DNA of 16,913 bases from Deltaproteobacteria bacterium UBA5799 (GCA_002418185.1 DIDN01000053.1:150-17062); one strand, 5' to 3'; shown: positions 8,008 through 14,598, counted from the stretch's first letter. The notes: generated by a model from the sequence alone, not told the origin. Numbers and translations: made by a program.

Positions 8008-9071
8008 AAGAGACCCAATTTGAACGACGCGAAAAGCGCAACCGAGACGACAAGACCTGCCGCGTAAACCGGGATAGAGAACCTGAGTTCCTTTTCGACC
8101 CCTGAGATGCCTGTATATGTGCACGAACCCGTGAACTGAAGGGCCAGGTACGAGCTTGCGAGCGGGAAGAAGACGAGCGCCATCAGCCTGTATGCCGCAT
8201 TTTCAGGGAGGGGGATAAAGACGATAGCCGCGAGGACCGAGAGAAGCCCCGCGAGCCAGCCCTTTAGGGCAAACGCCCTGAAAGGTATGTAAGGCAAGAG
8301 CATGGGCGTAAGTAACGCGCCGGCCATGACAGAGACCAAACCGAGAAGCACAAGAGGAAGGCCGTACTCAAGGGCCGCGTTCAATGATACGCCAGACACC
8401 GTAACGGCAGACGCGGCAAACGCGGCAATTGAGAAGATTAACAAATATTTTAAGGCCGGCCTGAGCTCCATTGGCGTAAGGACAAGCCTGTCTACGACCC
8501 CTGAGCGGACCTTTCTCATCCCTTCCCCGCACTTGTACCCGGAAATGACGAACTCCTTTATGTCGGAAGCCCGGACCGGGCCGTAGACTACCCTGAAGCC
8601 GGTCTCTTTCCTGACGTCATGGGCCGATACGCCCGGAGCGCCGAGCTGGGGAAGTATCAGCCTCCTGTGGGAGACCCTCTCATGGAGCCTTTCAGTAAAG
8701 ACCCTTTTTACCAGCTCGCCGGTTCCGAAGGTCCCCTTGCCTGCCGCGCACCAGACGTTTATGCCCCTGGTGTCCAGGACGAGTATCCAGGCGTCCATGC
8801 CCGAAAGGGAGCTCCGAAGGATATCGAAGCTCATCTTATAGTTCGCCGTGACGAAAACGTCGGAGGCCGCGCCCGGGCTGCCGAGCGCGTAAAGCCCGGG
8901 CTTCACTGCATGCCTCATCCTGTATGAGCCTGTCCTGCACCTGAAGTGCCCCACTCGGTCGCGTGAGGTCAGGCTTGAAGACGCCCGTAACGGCCCGGCG
9001 GCGGGAGACGGCGCGCGGCCTTCGTCGCAGCACGCGCTTCCCTGCGTGACAGATCCTCTTATTTCTTCCAT
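8004..9071 (-). CDS. hgcA: HgcA, corrinoid-dependent membrane mercury methyltransferase
   Basis: Membrane corrinoid protein that transfers a methyl group, thought to come from the reductive acetyl-CoA (methyl-THF) pathway, to Hg(II). The 355-residue protein has the signature cap-helix motif N105VWC108AAGKGTFGT, where C108 corresponds to the cysteine that ligates cobalt. Flanking stretches VKPGLYALGSPGAASDVFVT (57-75) and DAWILVLDTRGI fit the corrinoid-binding domain. Five hydrophobic segments follow (about 206-225, 231-259, 266-288, 293-313, 331-354), as expected for HgcA, with the conserved loop TGSCTYTGISGVEKEL before the last. ATG 9071 has a G-rich ribosome-site candidate, and the conserved N-terminal block around SLTSRDRVGHFR (33-44) needs a start near here. 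The stop overlaps the hgcB start. The key motif is intact, so the gene looks functional. Confidence 0.97.
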   Translation of the reverse strand: MEEIRGSVTQGSACCDEGRAPSPAAGPLRASSSLTSRDRVGHFRCRTGSYRMRHAVKPGLYALGSPGAASDVFVTANYKMSFDILRSSLSGMDAWILVLDTRGINVWCAAGKGTFGTGELVKRVFTERLHERVSHRRLILPQLGAPGVSAHDVRKETGFRVVYGPVRASDIKEFVISGYKCGEGMRKVRSGVVDRLVLTPMELRPALKYLLIFSIAAFAASAVTVSGVSLNAALEYGLPLVLLGLVSVMAGALLTPMLLPYIPFRAFALKGWLAGLLSVLAAIVFIPLPENAAYRLMALVFFPLASSYLALQFTGSCTYTGISGVEKELRFSIPVYAAGLVVSVALFASFKLGLL

Positions 9072-9133
9072 CCCCCACCCCTAACTTTTAAAGACACTCA
9101 AAAAAGGCAATGGTATCTTTATGATAATTGTGC

Positions 9134-9409
9134 TCAGAGTATCTCTTTCATCACAGGGCCGAGCCTGTCCTTGAGCATATCGACAAGCTCGTCCACCTTG
9201 ACGAGCGTTATGCAGCAGACCTGGCCTCCCCTTTCCCATGCTGCCACGGCGAGCTTGTCCCCGGCCCTTATGCCTGCCTTTTTCCGGAGTTCCTTGGGCA
9301 GGACCATCTGGCCGCGTTCATCGACCCCCACGACCGCCTCGACCGAGAGGCTCTCTTTTTTCACTTCCCCCGGCCCGCAGCAGCTTCCGCTCTTCTTTTT
9401 TCCTGGCAT
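9134..9409 (-). CDS. AbrB/SpoVT-family DNA-binding protein, HgcAB-associated, with vicinal Cys pairs
   Basis: A 91-residue protein with a swapped-hairpin AbrB fold: VEAVVGVDERGQMVLPKELR (23-42) then KKAGIRAGDKLAVAAWE. Proteins of this class are dimeric transcription regulators or antitoxins. Two vicinal cysteine pairs stand out, C10-C11 in a Lys/Gly-rich head (SGSCCGPGE) and C65-C66 (QVCCITL), which could bind a soft metal. The C-terminal helix (VDELVDMLKDRLGPVMKEIL) is outside the core fold. Shine-Dalgarno GGAGGAG precedes ATG 9409. It is 62 bases upstream of hgcA on the same strand with no strong promoter between, so probably co-transcribed. From memory, AbrB-like proteins of this form recur beside hgcAB; not checked. 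A metal-responsive regulator of hgcAB is the best guess; no toxin gene is adjacent. Confidence 0.85.
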   Translation of the reverse strand: MPGKKKSGSCCGPGEVKKESLSVEAVVGVDERGQMVLPKELRKKAGIRAGDKLAVAAWERGGQVCCITLVKVDELVDMLKDRLGPVMKEIL

Positions 9410-9427
9410 GCGCTCCTCCGAATTTTC

Positions 9428-9455
9428 CTATTTTTCAGAATAATCAGAATTATAG
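9428..9455. promoter_or_regulatory. Imperfect palindrome, candidate operator of the hgc operon
   Basis: A 28-base imperfect palindrome (10 of 14 arm positions pair; CTAT...ATAG ends, centre between 9441 and 9442) overlaps the -10 box and start region of the minus-strand promoter. It also contains two ATTCTGA copies (minus strand) separated by two bases. This is a typical repressor position; the ligand protein is unknown, the adjacent AbrB-like protein being the first candidate. Confidence 0.45.
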
Positions 9456-9477
9456 CACATGGGAATGTCCTGGACAA
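9449..9477 (-). promoter_or_regulatory. Sigma-70-type promoter of the AbrB-like/hgcA/hgcB operon
   Basis: On the minus strand TTGTCC (9477-9472) is followed after exactly 17 bases by a perfect TATAAT (9454-9449), which also carries the extended -10 TG (TGCTATAAT). The predicted start lies about 30 bases before the regulator's ATG at 9409. This is the best promoter match in the region and implies one transcript through all three genes. Confidence 0.7.
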
Positions 9478-9541
9478 GCCCTTTCGGAGATGTTGTCATG
9501 ATAAACCGGAATAGGGAAGCGAGGCGGCCTGACAGGCAGAT

Positions 9542-9561
9542 GCGTACCGGGGGCGTACCGG
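9542..9561. repeat. Short tandem repeat GCGTACCGG x2
   Basis: Two perfect 9-base copies (9542-9550, 9553-9561) with an 11-base period, about one helical turn, lie in the 186-base gap between the TPR gene end and the AbrB-like gene. ACCGGATT at 9557-9564 is mirrored by AATCCGGT at 9598-9605. No clear function; possibly a protein-binding site or part of the 3' end of the TPR-gene transcript. Confidence 0.35.
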
Positions 9562-9595
9562 ATTTTCACTCTAAAAAGACGGGGACGGGACTCAG

Positions 9596-10312
9596 TTAAT
9601 CCGGTTTTTCTGCAGGCGCAAGCAGCAGGTTCATGTACATCCGGGCCATCCTGTGGTCGGGGTTTTCGCGGAGCACGCTCTGCCATTCGGATTTTGCGTG
9701 TTCGCGCTGGCCCATTGCGTAGTAGGTAAGGCCGAGCTGGATCCTGGAGTCGGGGTACGAGGGGTTCAGCCTTATCGCCTCCTGGAGCTCCCTTACGGCG
9801 GCGTTATAGTCCCTCATGTCCCTGCACGAGACACCGAGGTCCGTCCTTATGTCCGGGAACTCCGGCCTGAGCCTCAGCGCCTTCCTGTACTCCTCCACGG
9901 CCTCGTGGTAGAAGCCCAGGTCTTTGTAGATGCGGGCGAGGTTCGAGTGCATGTTGGCGAGCTTGCCCTTTACGAAGGGGTCGAGGTAAGAGTGGGATTC
10001 CTTCCTTGCCTGCCTCGCGAGAGTGTAGACCTCTGCAGACTTGTCGAACCTGCCGAGCTCGTTATACACGACAGCGAGGTTCAGGGAGGCCTCCGTGTAG
10101 CTCGGGTTTATCTCGACCGCCCTCCGGAAGGCGGCTATGGCGTCTTCGCGCCTGGAGGCGTTGTAGTACACGAGCCCGAGCATGTTGTGGACGTCCGCGA
10201 AGCCGGTCTTCTCTGCCGCCACCTTCTCAAGGTGGAGCAGGGCCGCATCGTAGTCCTTGTCGCCGAAGGCCTTTTTGCCCAGGTCGTATTCATGCTGCCA
10301 GCCCTTTTCCAT
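9596..10312 (-). CDS. Tetratricopeptide-repeat protein
   Basis: A 238-residue protein made almost wholly of TPR units, about six at 7-39, 40-73, 74-107, 119-152, 153-186 and 187-220. Examples are MLGLVYYNASRREDAIAAF and NLARIYKDLGFYHEAVEEY, each ending in the typical N/RP turn. No signal peptide or membrane helix is seen, so it is probably a cytoplasmic scaffold for protein-protein contacts. It begins 15 bases after the bamD stop with Shine-Dalgarno AGGAGGG, so the two share a transcript and it may assist envelope assembly or a neighbouring complex; that is inference only. Its partner cannot be told from the sequence. Confidence 0.85.
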   Translation of the reverse strand: MEKGWQHEYDLGKKAFGDKDYDAALLHLEKVAAEKTGFADVHNMLGLVYYNASRREDAIAAFRRAVEINPSYTEASLNLAVVYNELGRFDKSAEVYTLARQARKESHSYLDPFVKGKLANMHSNLARIYKDLGFYHEAVEEYRKALRLRPEFPDIRTDLGVSCRDMRDYNAAVRELQEAIRLNPSYPDSRIQLGLTYYAMGQREHAKSEWQSVLRENPDHRMARMYMNLLLAPAEKPD

Positions 10313-10327
10313 ATCCCTCCTAAGCGG

Positions 10328-11116
10328 CTATCCCGCTCGCATCCTGTCCCTTGCGTCCTCTGCGTAAGGGCTTTCCGGGTAGTTTTTCAAAAGCGTGGAA
10401 AAGGCGTCCTCGGCAAGCTCCTTCTCGCCGAGCCTCGAGTACGACTCGCCTATGTAGTAAAGGGCCCTGTCGGTTAAGCCGGCGTCCGGGTATTCGGCAA
10501 GGATGTCCCTCAGTCGGCCAAGCGAGCCCTTGTAGTTCTTCCTCTTGAAATAGTATTTGGCGATGTAGAACTCCCTCTCGGCGAGCCTCCCCCGGAGAAA
10601 AGCAATGAGCTCCCCGGACCTCTCGGCGTACGGGGAACCCGGGTATGCCGTAAGGAGGTCTTCGAAGGCGAACAGGGCCTTCCTCGTGGAGGTCTGGTCC
10701 CTGTCGAGTGCCAGCACCTCTTTCATGTGGCTCATGCCCTTCTGGAAAAGAGCGTAGGGCGCCTTGGGGTGGGCCGGACGGAGCGCAATGAAGTTGGCGT
10801 AATAGGCGCCGGCGTCCTCGTAGCTCTCCATCGCGTAGCTCACGTCTCCGAGGAGGAGCTCCGCATCGACGGAATAAGCGCTCATAGGATGGTCGTCGAG
10901 GAGCTTCCTGAAGGTACTGTCCGCCTCCTCGAACCTGCCGCCAAGATAGGCCTGAAGGCCGGCATTGTACAGCTCGGCCGGGTTCCTCGTGTAGACCTCG
11001 GGCGGGGTCGCGCATCCCCATACCCCGCCCATTACGAGCGCCAGAAGGACCGATGAAATGACGGCTCCTGGCCGGGTCTTTTTCAAAGCCTTCGTTATCT
11101 TGCGGAATGCCGTCAC
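10328..11116 (-). CDS. bamD: Outer membrane assembly lipoprotein BamD (YfiO family)
   Basis: Periplasm-facing outer-membrane lipoprotein of the BAM complex, which with BamA inserts beta-barrel proteins. From the GTG at 11116 it has a basic N-terminus, a hydrophobic segment GAVISSVLLALVMGG and a lipoprotein-type cysteine (VWGC, Cys about 35). TPR-like helices follow: ELYNAGLQAYLGGRFEEADSTF, then AELLLGDVSYAMESYEDAGAYY and the family stretch FYIAKYYFKRKNYKGSLGRL. Length fits BamD. The start is uncertain: the open frame extends to a TTG at 11164, but a promoter overlaps that part; a TTG at 11086 would give the cleanest signal peptide (Cys 25). The Trp before Gly makes the lipobox imperfect. It could be another YfiO-like lipoprotein, but BamD is most likely. 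Confidence 0.85.
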   Translation of the reverse strand: MTAFRKITKALKKTRPGAVISSVLLALVMGGVWGCATPPEVYTRNPAELYNAGLQAYLGGRFEEADSTFRKLLDDHPMSAYSVDAELLLGDVSYAMESYEDAGAYYANFIALRPAHPKAPYALFQKGMSHMKEVLALDRDQTSTRKALFAFEDLLTAYPGSPYAERSGELIAFLRGRLAEREFYIAKYYFKRKNYKGSLGRLRDILAEYPDAGLTDRALYYIGESYSRLGEKELAEDAFSTLLKNYPESPYAEDARDRMRAG

Positions 11117-11123
11117 GGTATAG

Positions 11124-11152
11124 AATTTATCACGGGAATCGGCGGTTTTCAA
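11124..11152 (-). promoter_or_regulatory. Candidate promoter for bamD-TPR operon
   Basis: On the minus strand TTGAAA (11152-11147) and TAAATT (11129-11124) are separated by 17 bases. The position, inside the longest possible bamD reading frame, argues for a bamD start downstream of about 11117. The -10 matches only four of six bases, so this is tentative. Confidence 0.4.
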
Positions 11153-11206
11153 GGCAATTGACAAAGGGAGATATGGCGCGGGGCGGCCCCTTACCGTCCG
11201 GGGTCC

Positions 11207-11689
11207 TCAATCCGCCCTCACCGGGCAGGCCAGAAAACTCTTTTCCTCGTCGCTCAAGACCATAGAAGGGTTTATTATGAGGACCTTTCCGGTCCCGGTC
11301 TCAACCGAGGCTTCGAGGCAGTCGTCCCATGCAGAGCCGGAAGGCTCGGGCTTCAACGTGACCTCCTTGGCCCCGAGGGCAATGTCCGATACCTCGTCGA
11401 CGATAAGACCGACTATCAAGGAGTCCACGGAAGTGACTATTATTCTTGCCGTTTCTATCGGCTCAGCCGGAAGAGAAAACCTTTTCCTGAGGTCTATGAC
11501 GGGCAGCATCACTGACCGCACCTTTATGAGCCCCTCTATGAACCCCGGGACCCCTTCAGGCTTGTGCGGGTCCTTGAGCCTCAGTATCTCCTTCACCTCG
11601 CCTATCTCGATCCCGAACTCTGTCGGGCCGAGACGGAAACGGATGAACTGGAAATCGGGCTTGGTGTATTTCGACCTGAAGCTCTTCAT
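11207..11689 (-). CDS. cheW: CheW-type chemosensory coupling protein (second copy)
   Basis: A 160-residue single-domain CheW-like protein that would couple chemoreceptors to CheA. The two SH3-like subdomains are seen in FQFIRFRLGPTEFGIEIGEVKEIL, the central block FIEGLIKVRSVMLPVIDLRKRF, ARIIVTSVDSLIVGLIVDEVSDI, and the end stretch VETGTGKVLIINPSMVLS. The ATG overlaps the preceding CheW stop by one base (TGATG), so translation is coupled. It is the last gene of the cheA operon. It carries a shorter N-terminus than the other copy and the two differ widely, so they probably serve different contacts rather than being a recent duplication. Confidence 0.92.
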   Translation of the reverse strand: MKSFRSKYTKPDFQFIRFRLGPTEFGIEIGEVKEILRLKDPHKPEGVPGFIEGLIKVRSVMLPVIDLRKRFSLPAEPIETARIIVTSVDSLIVGLIVDEVSDIALGAKEVTLKPEPSGSAWDDCLEASVETGTGKVLIINPSMVLSDEEKSFLACPVRAD

Positions 11690-12216
11690 CAGCTCTCTGC
11701 TGCTATGAGCACTCCGGCGTCAAGGAGCCTTATTACCCTCTCCCCGTCGCGGATAACGGCCTTCATGAAAGCCGCCTGCGGCTCGGATTCGCCCGGCGGC
11801 TCGAGGAAACTGGCCGGGACCTCCCTTACGCCGGCAAGCCTGTCTACGAGGAGGCCGGCCTTCAGGTCTTCAGCCCCCACGACCAGTATCCTGGCCGAAG
11901 GCCTGCCGTTCACATTGCCGAGCCCGAGCCGCATCTTCAAATCCAGCACCGGGACCATCTCGCCCCTGACCGAGAGTATTCCCTTGATGTACTCCGGCGT
12001 CCACGGGACCTCGGTCGTCTGCCTGGGCCTCAACACCTCGACCGCCTCGGAGACCTCGAAGGCGTATTCGTCCGTCCCGAGAAAGAACGAGATGATGTTG
12101 ACCGTGCCTTCGGACTTCTTCCTGTGCTCCAGGCTCTCGTCGTAGTTCTCGACGGTCGGCGCGACGGTCGCCTGGTGCTCGGCCTCAGCTATCTTGAGCC
12201 TTGTGGCCTTTCTCAT
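11689..12216 (-). CDS. cheW: CheW-type chemosensory coupling protein (first copy, extended N-terminus)
   Basis: A 175-residue CheW-domain protein with a ~38-residue charged, probably unstructured N-terminal extension before the domain begins at VNIISFFLGTDEYAFEVSEA. The signature block YIKGILSVRGEMVPVLDLKMRL (about 80-101) and ARILVVGAEDLKAGLLVDRLAGV match CheW. It would bridge receptors and the P5 domain of CheA. ATG 12216 overlaps the cheA stop by four bases (ATGA), ensuring matched synthesis with CheA. The N-terminal extension is unusual for a plain CheW and might be a docking segment; no second domain is present. Confidence 0.92.
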   Translation of the reverse strand: MRKATRLKIAEAEHQATVAPTVENYDESLEHRKKSEGTVNIISFFLGTDEYAFEVSEAVEVLRPRQTTEVPWTPEYIKGILSVRGEMVPVLDLKMRLGLGNVNGRPSARILVVGAEDLKAGLLVDRLAGVREVPASFLEPPGESEPQAAFMKAVIRDGERVIRLLDAGVLIAAES

Positions 12217-14246
12217 ACGTTTGCCGTACGGGCCGGGGGCCCCGCCTTCCTCTCCTTAAGTACTTTTTCCAGTATGCCCGTAACGTCCAGGACGAGCATG
12301 GTCCCCTTTTCGCCCATGTCCGTCGCGCCCGCAATGCCGGGCGCCTTGATCATCCGCGAAAGGGGCTTTATGACGACGTCAAGCTCCTCAAGGAGGTGGT
12401 CCACGACGAGGCATAGCCTGTGCTCGGCAAGCCCCGCCACTATCCCGTAGGCGTGGGTGCTCCCGGAATGGGGGTGGCCGAAAAACCTCGAAAGCCTCAC
12501 GGCCGGCACTAGCCTGTCCTCGACGCTTATGGCGCCCTCGGCATCCACCGAGGCGAGCGACCCCGCCCTGAGCTCCACAATCTCCATCACGGAATTGAGC
12601 GGCACGGCGTACCTCTTCCCGGCCTCCTCGATTATGAGCGCCTGGATTATGGCGAGCGTTATCGGTATGGTGAGTATGAGGCGCGTGCCCTTGCCCTTTA
12701 CCGTCTCGATGTCGATAATGCCGGAAAGGCGCGTTATGTTCTCCTTTACGACGTCCATGCCGACGCCCCTGCCCGAGGTCTCGCTCACGACGTCCCTGGT
12801 GGAAAAGCCCGGGGTGAATATGAGCTCCAGCGCCTCCTGCCTCGAAAGCCCGTCCGCGTACTCCCTTGAGATGAGCCCCCGTCCCACGGACTTCTCCTTC
12901 ACGAGGTCTATGTCTATCCCGGCGCCGTCGTCCTTGACCTCCACGACCACATGGTTGCCCTTCTGGTAGGCCGAAAAGGCTATGGACCCCGTCCTGGGCT
13001 TGCCGAGCGCCTCCCTTACGACCGGGGCCTCTATGGCGTGGTCGGCCACGTTCCTTATTATGTGCATTAGCGGGTCGGCGAGCTCCTCGACGATGAGCTT
13101 GTCGAGCTCGGTCTCGTCGCCGTAGGTGACGATCCTCATCTCCTTGCCGGTCTCCCTTGAGAGCTTGCCGATGAAGGCGTCGAACCTGCCGAAGAGCTGG
13201 CCTATGGGGACCATCCTGACGTCGAGGACGCTGTCCCGTAGCTCGGAGAGCTTGCGGTCGAGGTTCTTCCCGGTCTTCGAGAGCTCTATGCCGTAGACCG
13301 AGAACTCCTGGTCACCCTTGAGCTCGGAGCTCAGGGCGGCTATGTCGGACTTCAATATGCCAAGCTCGCTTATGAGGTTCATTATGGAGTCGAGCTTGGA
13401 GATGTTCACCCTCACGGTGTTGCTGACCCTGCGGAGCGACCCGGCCCTCCCGTGTTGGCCGTATCCGCCGCTACCCTTTATGACCTCGAAATCGCGCGCT
13501 TCGGGCCTCGCCGCGGGCTCTGCAAGCACCTTTATCTCCGGCTCGGCTATCTCCTTCACGAGGTCGGATATGAACTGCCTGTCCCTGGCCGTGCCTATGA
13601 GGATGTCGAAGTGGAGGAACTCGTGGCTTGTCTTGGAGGAAGGCAGCGTCGCGATGACTTCCGACTCGGTCTTCAGGAGGTCCGTGAGCGCCATGTACCC
13701 CCTGTCGAAGTTGGTTATCGGGAACCTGACGCTCACTATGAGTATGTTCCTGCCGCCCCGGAGGTTCTCCCTGAGCCTGTGGTCCTCGTAGTCGGTGAGC
13801 ACGGAGACGAGGTCCTTGGCTATCACGTCCCTGGGCCTGGCCCTCTTCACGTGCTGCATCATGGAGAGGGCGGACTTGGCCGCCTCTATCTCGCCGGTAA
13901 AGTCGCCGGAGCCCTTCGAGGCGACTATTTTCGCCATGAGGTCCTGGGCGTTCATGATGTTGTAGAGGACTTCGTCGGTGAGGGCTATTCTTCCGAGGCG
14001 GAGGAGATCCAGGGTGTCTTCCATGGAGTGGCTGAGGGCGGCAAGCTCGGTCTGCTCGAAAATGCCGCACATGCCCTTGAGCGTATGGGCGGAGCGGAAG
14101 ACGCTGTTGAGTACGGCGGGGTCTATGATGCCGGCCTTAACGCCCTTGCCGAGCTTCGCAAGACCCTTCCCCATGGAGTTGAGGACGTCCTCGGCCTCCG
14201 CAAGGAATTCCCTGAACCGCTCTGACTTCAAGTCTATGTTAGCCAC
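12213..14246 (-). CDS. cheA: Chemotaxis histidine kinase CheA
   Basis: Cytoplasmic sensor kinase that autophosphorylates and passes phosphate to CheY/CheB-type regulators. In the 677-residue protein the Hpt (P1) domain carries the phospho-accepting H54 in AHTLKG. A P2-like segment lies at about 166-241 (NILIVSVRFPITNFD...FDILIGTARD). The dimerisation helices run at about 275-345, and the HATPase domain has its N box HIIRNVADHAIE (395-406), G1 box DDGAGID (439-445), F box FTPGFS (477-482) and G2 box GRGVGMD (492-498). A CheW-like P5 domain follows to about 665. All catalytic boxes are intact. GTG 14246 is the first possible start, directly after an in-frame TAG, with only a weak ribosome site. 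No CheY, CheR, CheB or receptor is adjacent, so the output (flagella or pili) is unknown. Confidence 0.95.
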   Translation of the reverse strand: MANIDLKSERFREFLAEAEDVLNSMGKGLAKLGKGVKAGIIDPAVLNSVFRSAHTLKGMCGIFEQTELAALSHSMEDTLDLLRLGRIALTDEVLYNIMNAQDLMAKIVASKGSGDFTGEIEAAKSALSMMQHVKRARPRDVIAKDLVSVLTDYEDHRLRENLRGGRNILIVSVRFPITNFDRGYMALTDLLKTESEVIATLPSSKTSHEFLHFDILIGTARDRQFISDLVKEIAEPEIKVLAEPAARPEARDFEVIKGSGGYGQHGRAGSLRRVSNTVRVNISKLDSIMNLISELGILKSDIAALSSELKGDQEFSVYGIELSKTGKNLDRKLSELRDSVLDVRMVPIGQLFGRFDAFIGKLSRETGKEMRIVTYGDETELDKLIVEELADPLMHIIRNVADHAIEAPVVREALGKPRTGSIAFSAYQKGNHVVVEVKDDGAGIDIDLVKEKSVGRGLISREYADGLSRQEALELIFTPGFSTRDVVSETSGRGVGMDVVKENITRLSGIIDIETVKGKGTRLILTIPITLAIIQALIIEEAGKRYAVPLNSVMEIVELRAGSLASVDAEGAISVEDRLVPAVRLSRFFGHPHSGSTHAYGIVAGLAEHRLCLVVDHLLEELDVVIKPLSRMIKAPGIAGATDMGEKGTMLVLDVTGILEKVLKERKAGPPARTANV

Positions 14247-14287
14247 CTACAGCCGCCCGTCAAAGATGAAAACCCTGATAATCCCTT

Positions 14288-14308
14288 AAACGGTTTCTTG
14301 AGCCGTTT
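14288..14308 (-). other. Small hairpin in the cheA upstream region
   Basis: AAACGG and CCGTTT form a 6-bp stem with a 9-base loop about 42 bases before the cheA GTG. No T-run follows, so it is not a terminator. Its role, if any, would be in the cheA leader. Confidence 0.3.
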
Positions 14309-14346
14309 GCTTGCAAGGATAGTAACAGTGCGTGCCGATTATGGCC

Positions 14347-14488
14347 GGAGGAGGTGAAAGATGGCTGGACCGGCCAGGACTGGGTCCCGCCAGAAGGCAA
14401 AAGACAAGTTTCCGCCGAAATATAAGCGAAGTCATGGGTTACAGCTTGAGCCTCACGTAGGCAGGTCCCGGTCACCATCAACCTTTGG
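14347..14488 (-). ncRNA. Candidate structured RNA or cheA leader
   Basis: Downstream of a good minus-strand promoter, a ~120-base stretch is closed by long-range pairing: GATGG and ACCGG (5' arm, 14479-14468) pair with CCGGT and CCATC (14373-14360) around a small internal loop. Inside lie hairpins GCCT/AGGC with loop ACGTG, and GCC/GGC with loop TTCT. It contains TCACCTCCT, identical to the 16S anti-Shine-Dalgarno, at 14357-14349. No T-run follows, so it is either a processed RNA or the ~240-base 5' leader of cheA. On the opposite strand GGGTTACAGC matches a stretch I recall from the 3' half of E. coli 6S RNA, so a 6S-like RNA is one untested option. Orientation and class are uncertain. Confidence 0.3.
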
Positions 14489-14501
14489 ACTTCTATTTTA
14501 G
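14361..14501 (+). CDS. Possible small ORF, 46 residues, with perfect Shine-Dalgarno
   Basis: ATG 14361 is preceded at ideal spacing by AGGAGGTGA (14349-14357), a nine-base perfect match to the anti-Shine-Dalgarno. The product would be a basic, Pro/Arg/Lys-rich 46-residue peptide beginning MAGPARTGSRQKAKDK, without recognisable domain. The stop at 14499-14501 is followed by a T-run at 14525-14530. It is antisense to the candidate structured RNA and no good plus-strand promoter is seen; the RNA-like pairing across the same bases counts against it being coding. I give it as an alternative reading of this segment, not as an established gene. Confidence 0.2.
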   Translation: MAGPARTGSRQKAKDKFPPKYKRSHGLQLEPHVGRSRSPSTFGLLF

Positions 14502-14522
14502 CACAACTCACGTTTATGTAAA
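14495..14522 (-). promoter_or_regulatory. Sigma-70-type promoter upstream of the RNA/cheA operon
   Basis: On the minus strand TTTACA (14522-14517) and TAAAAT (14500-14495) lie 16 bases apart, each matching five of six consensus bases, and the -10 has an extended TG (TGCTAAAAT). It is placed just after the ahcY terminator, so it is probably the start of the cheA-cheW-cheW transcript or of a small RNA, about 240 bases before cheA. Confidence 0.6.
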
Positions 14523-14539
14523 GGTTTTTTGCCCGAAAC

Positions 14540-14575
14540 AAAAAGGGGGCGGGAACCGGTCCGTCCCCGCCCCCT
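14540..14575 (-). terminator. Rho-independent terminator of metK-ahcY
   Basis: On the minus strand AGGGGGCGGG (14575-14566) pairs with CCCGCCCCCT (14553-14544), closing a 12-base loop and followed by TTTTTG. It lies 23 bases after the ahcY stop and separates that operon from the cheA promoter. Confidence 0.88.
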
Positions 14576-14598
14576 CTACTCTTAAACATACTGAGCGA

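Noticed and set aside
9134..9409. Antitoxin of a toxin-antitoxin pair
   Set aside because: The fold is shared with MazE-type antitoxins, but no toxin-like gene is adjacent and the operon partner is hgcA.
14247..14598. Cyclic-di-GMP (GEMM) riboswitch upstream of cheA
   Set aside because: The conserved GEMM core and tetraloop-receptor sequences are absent on both strands.
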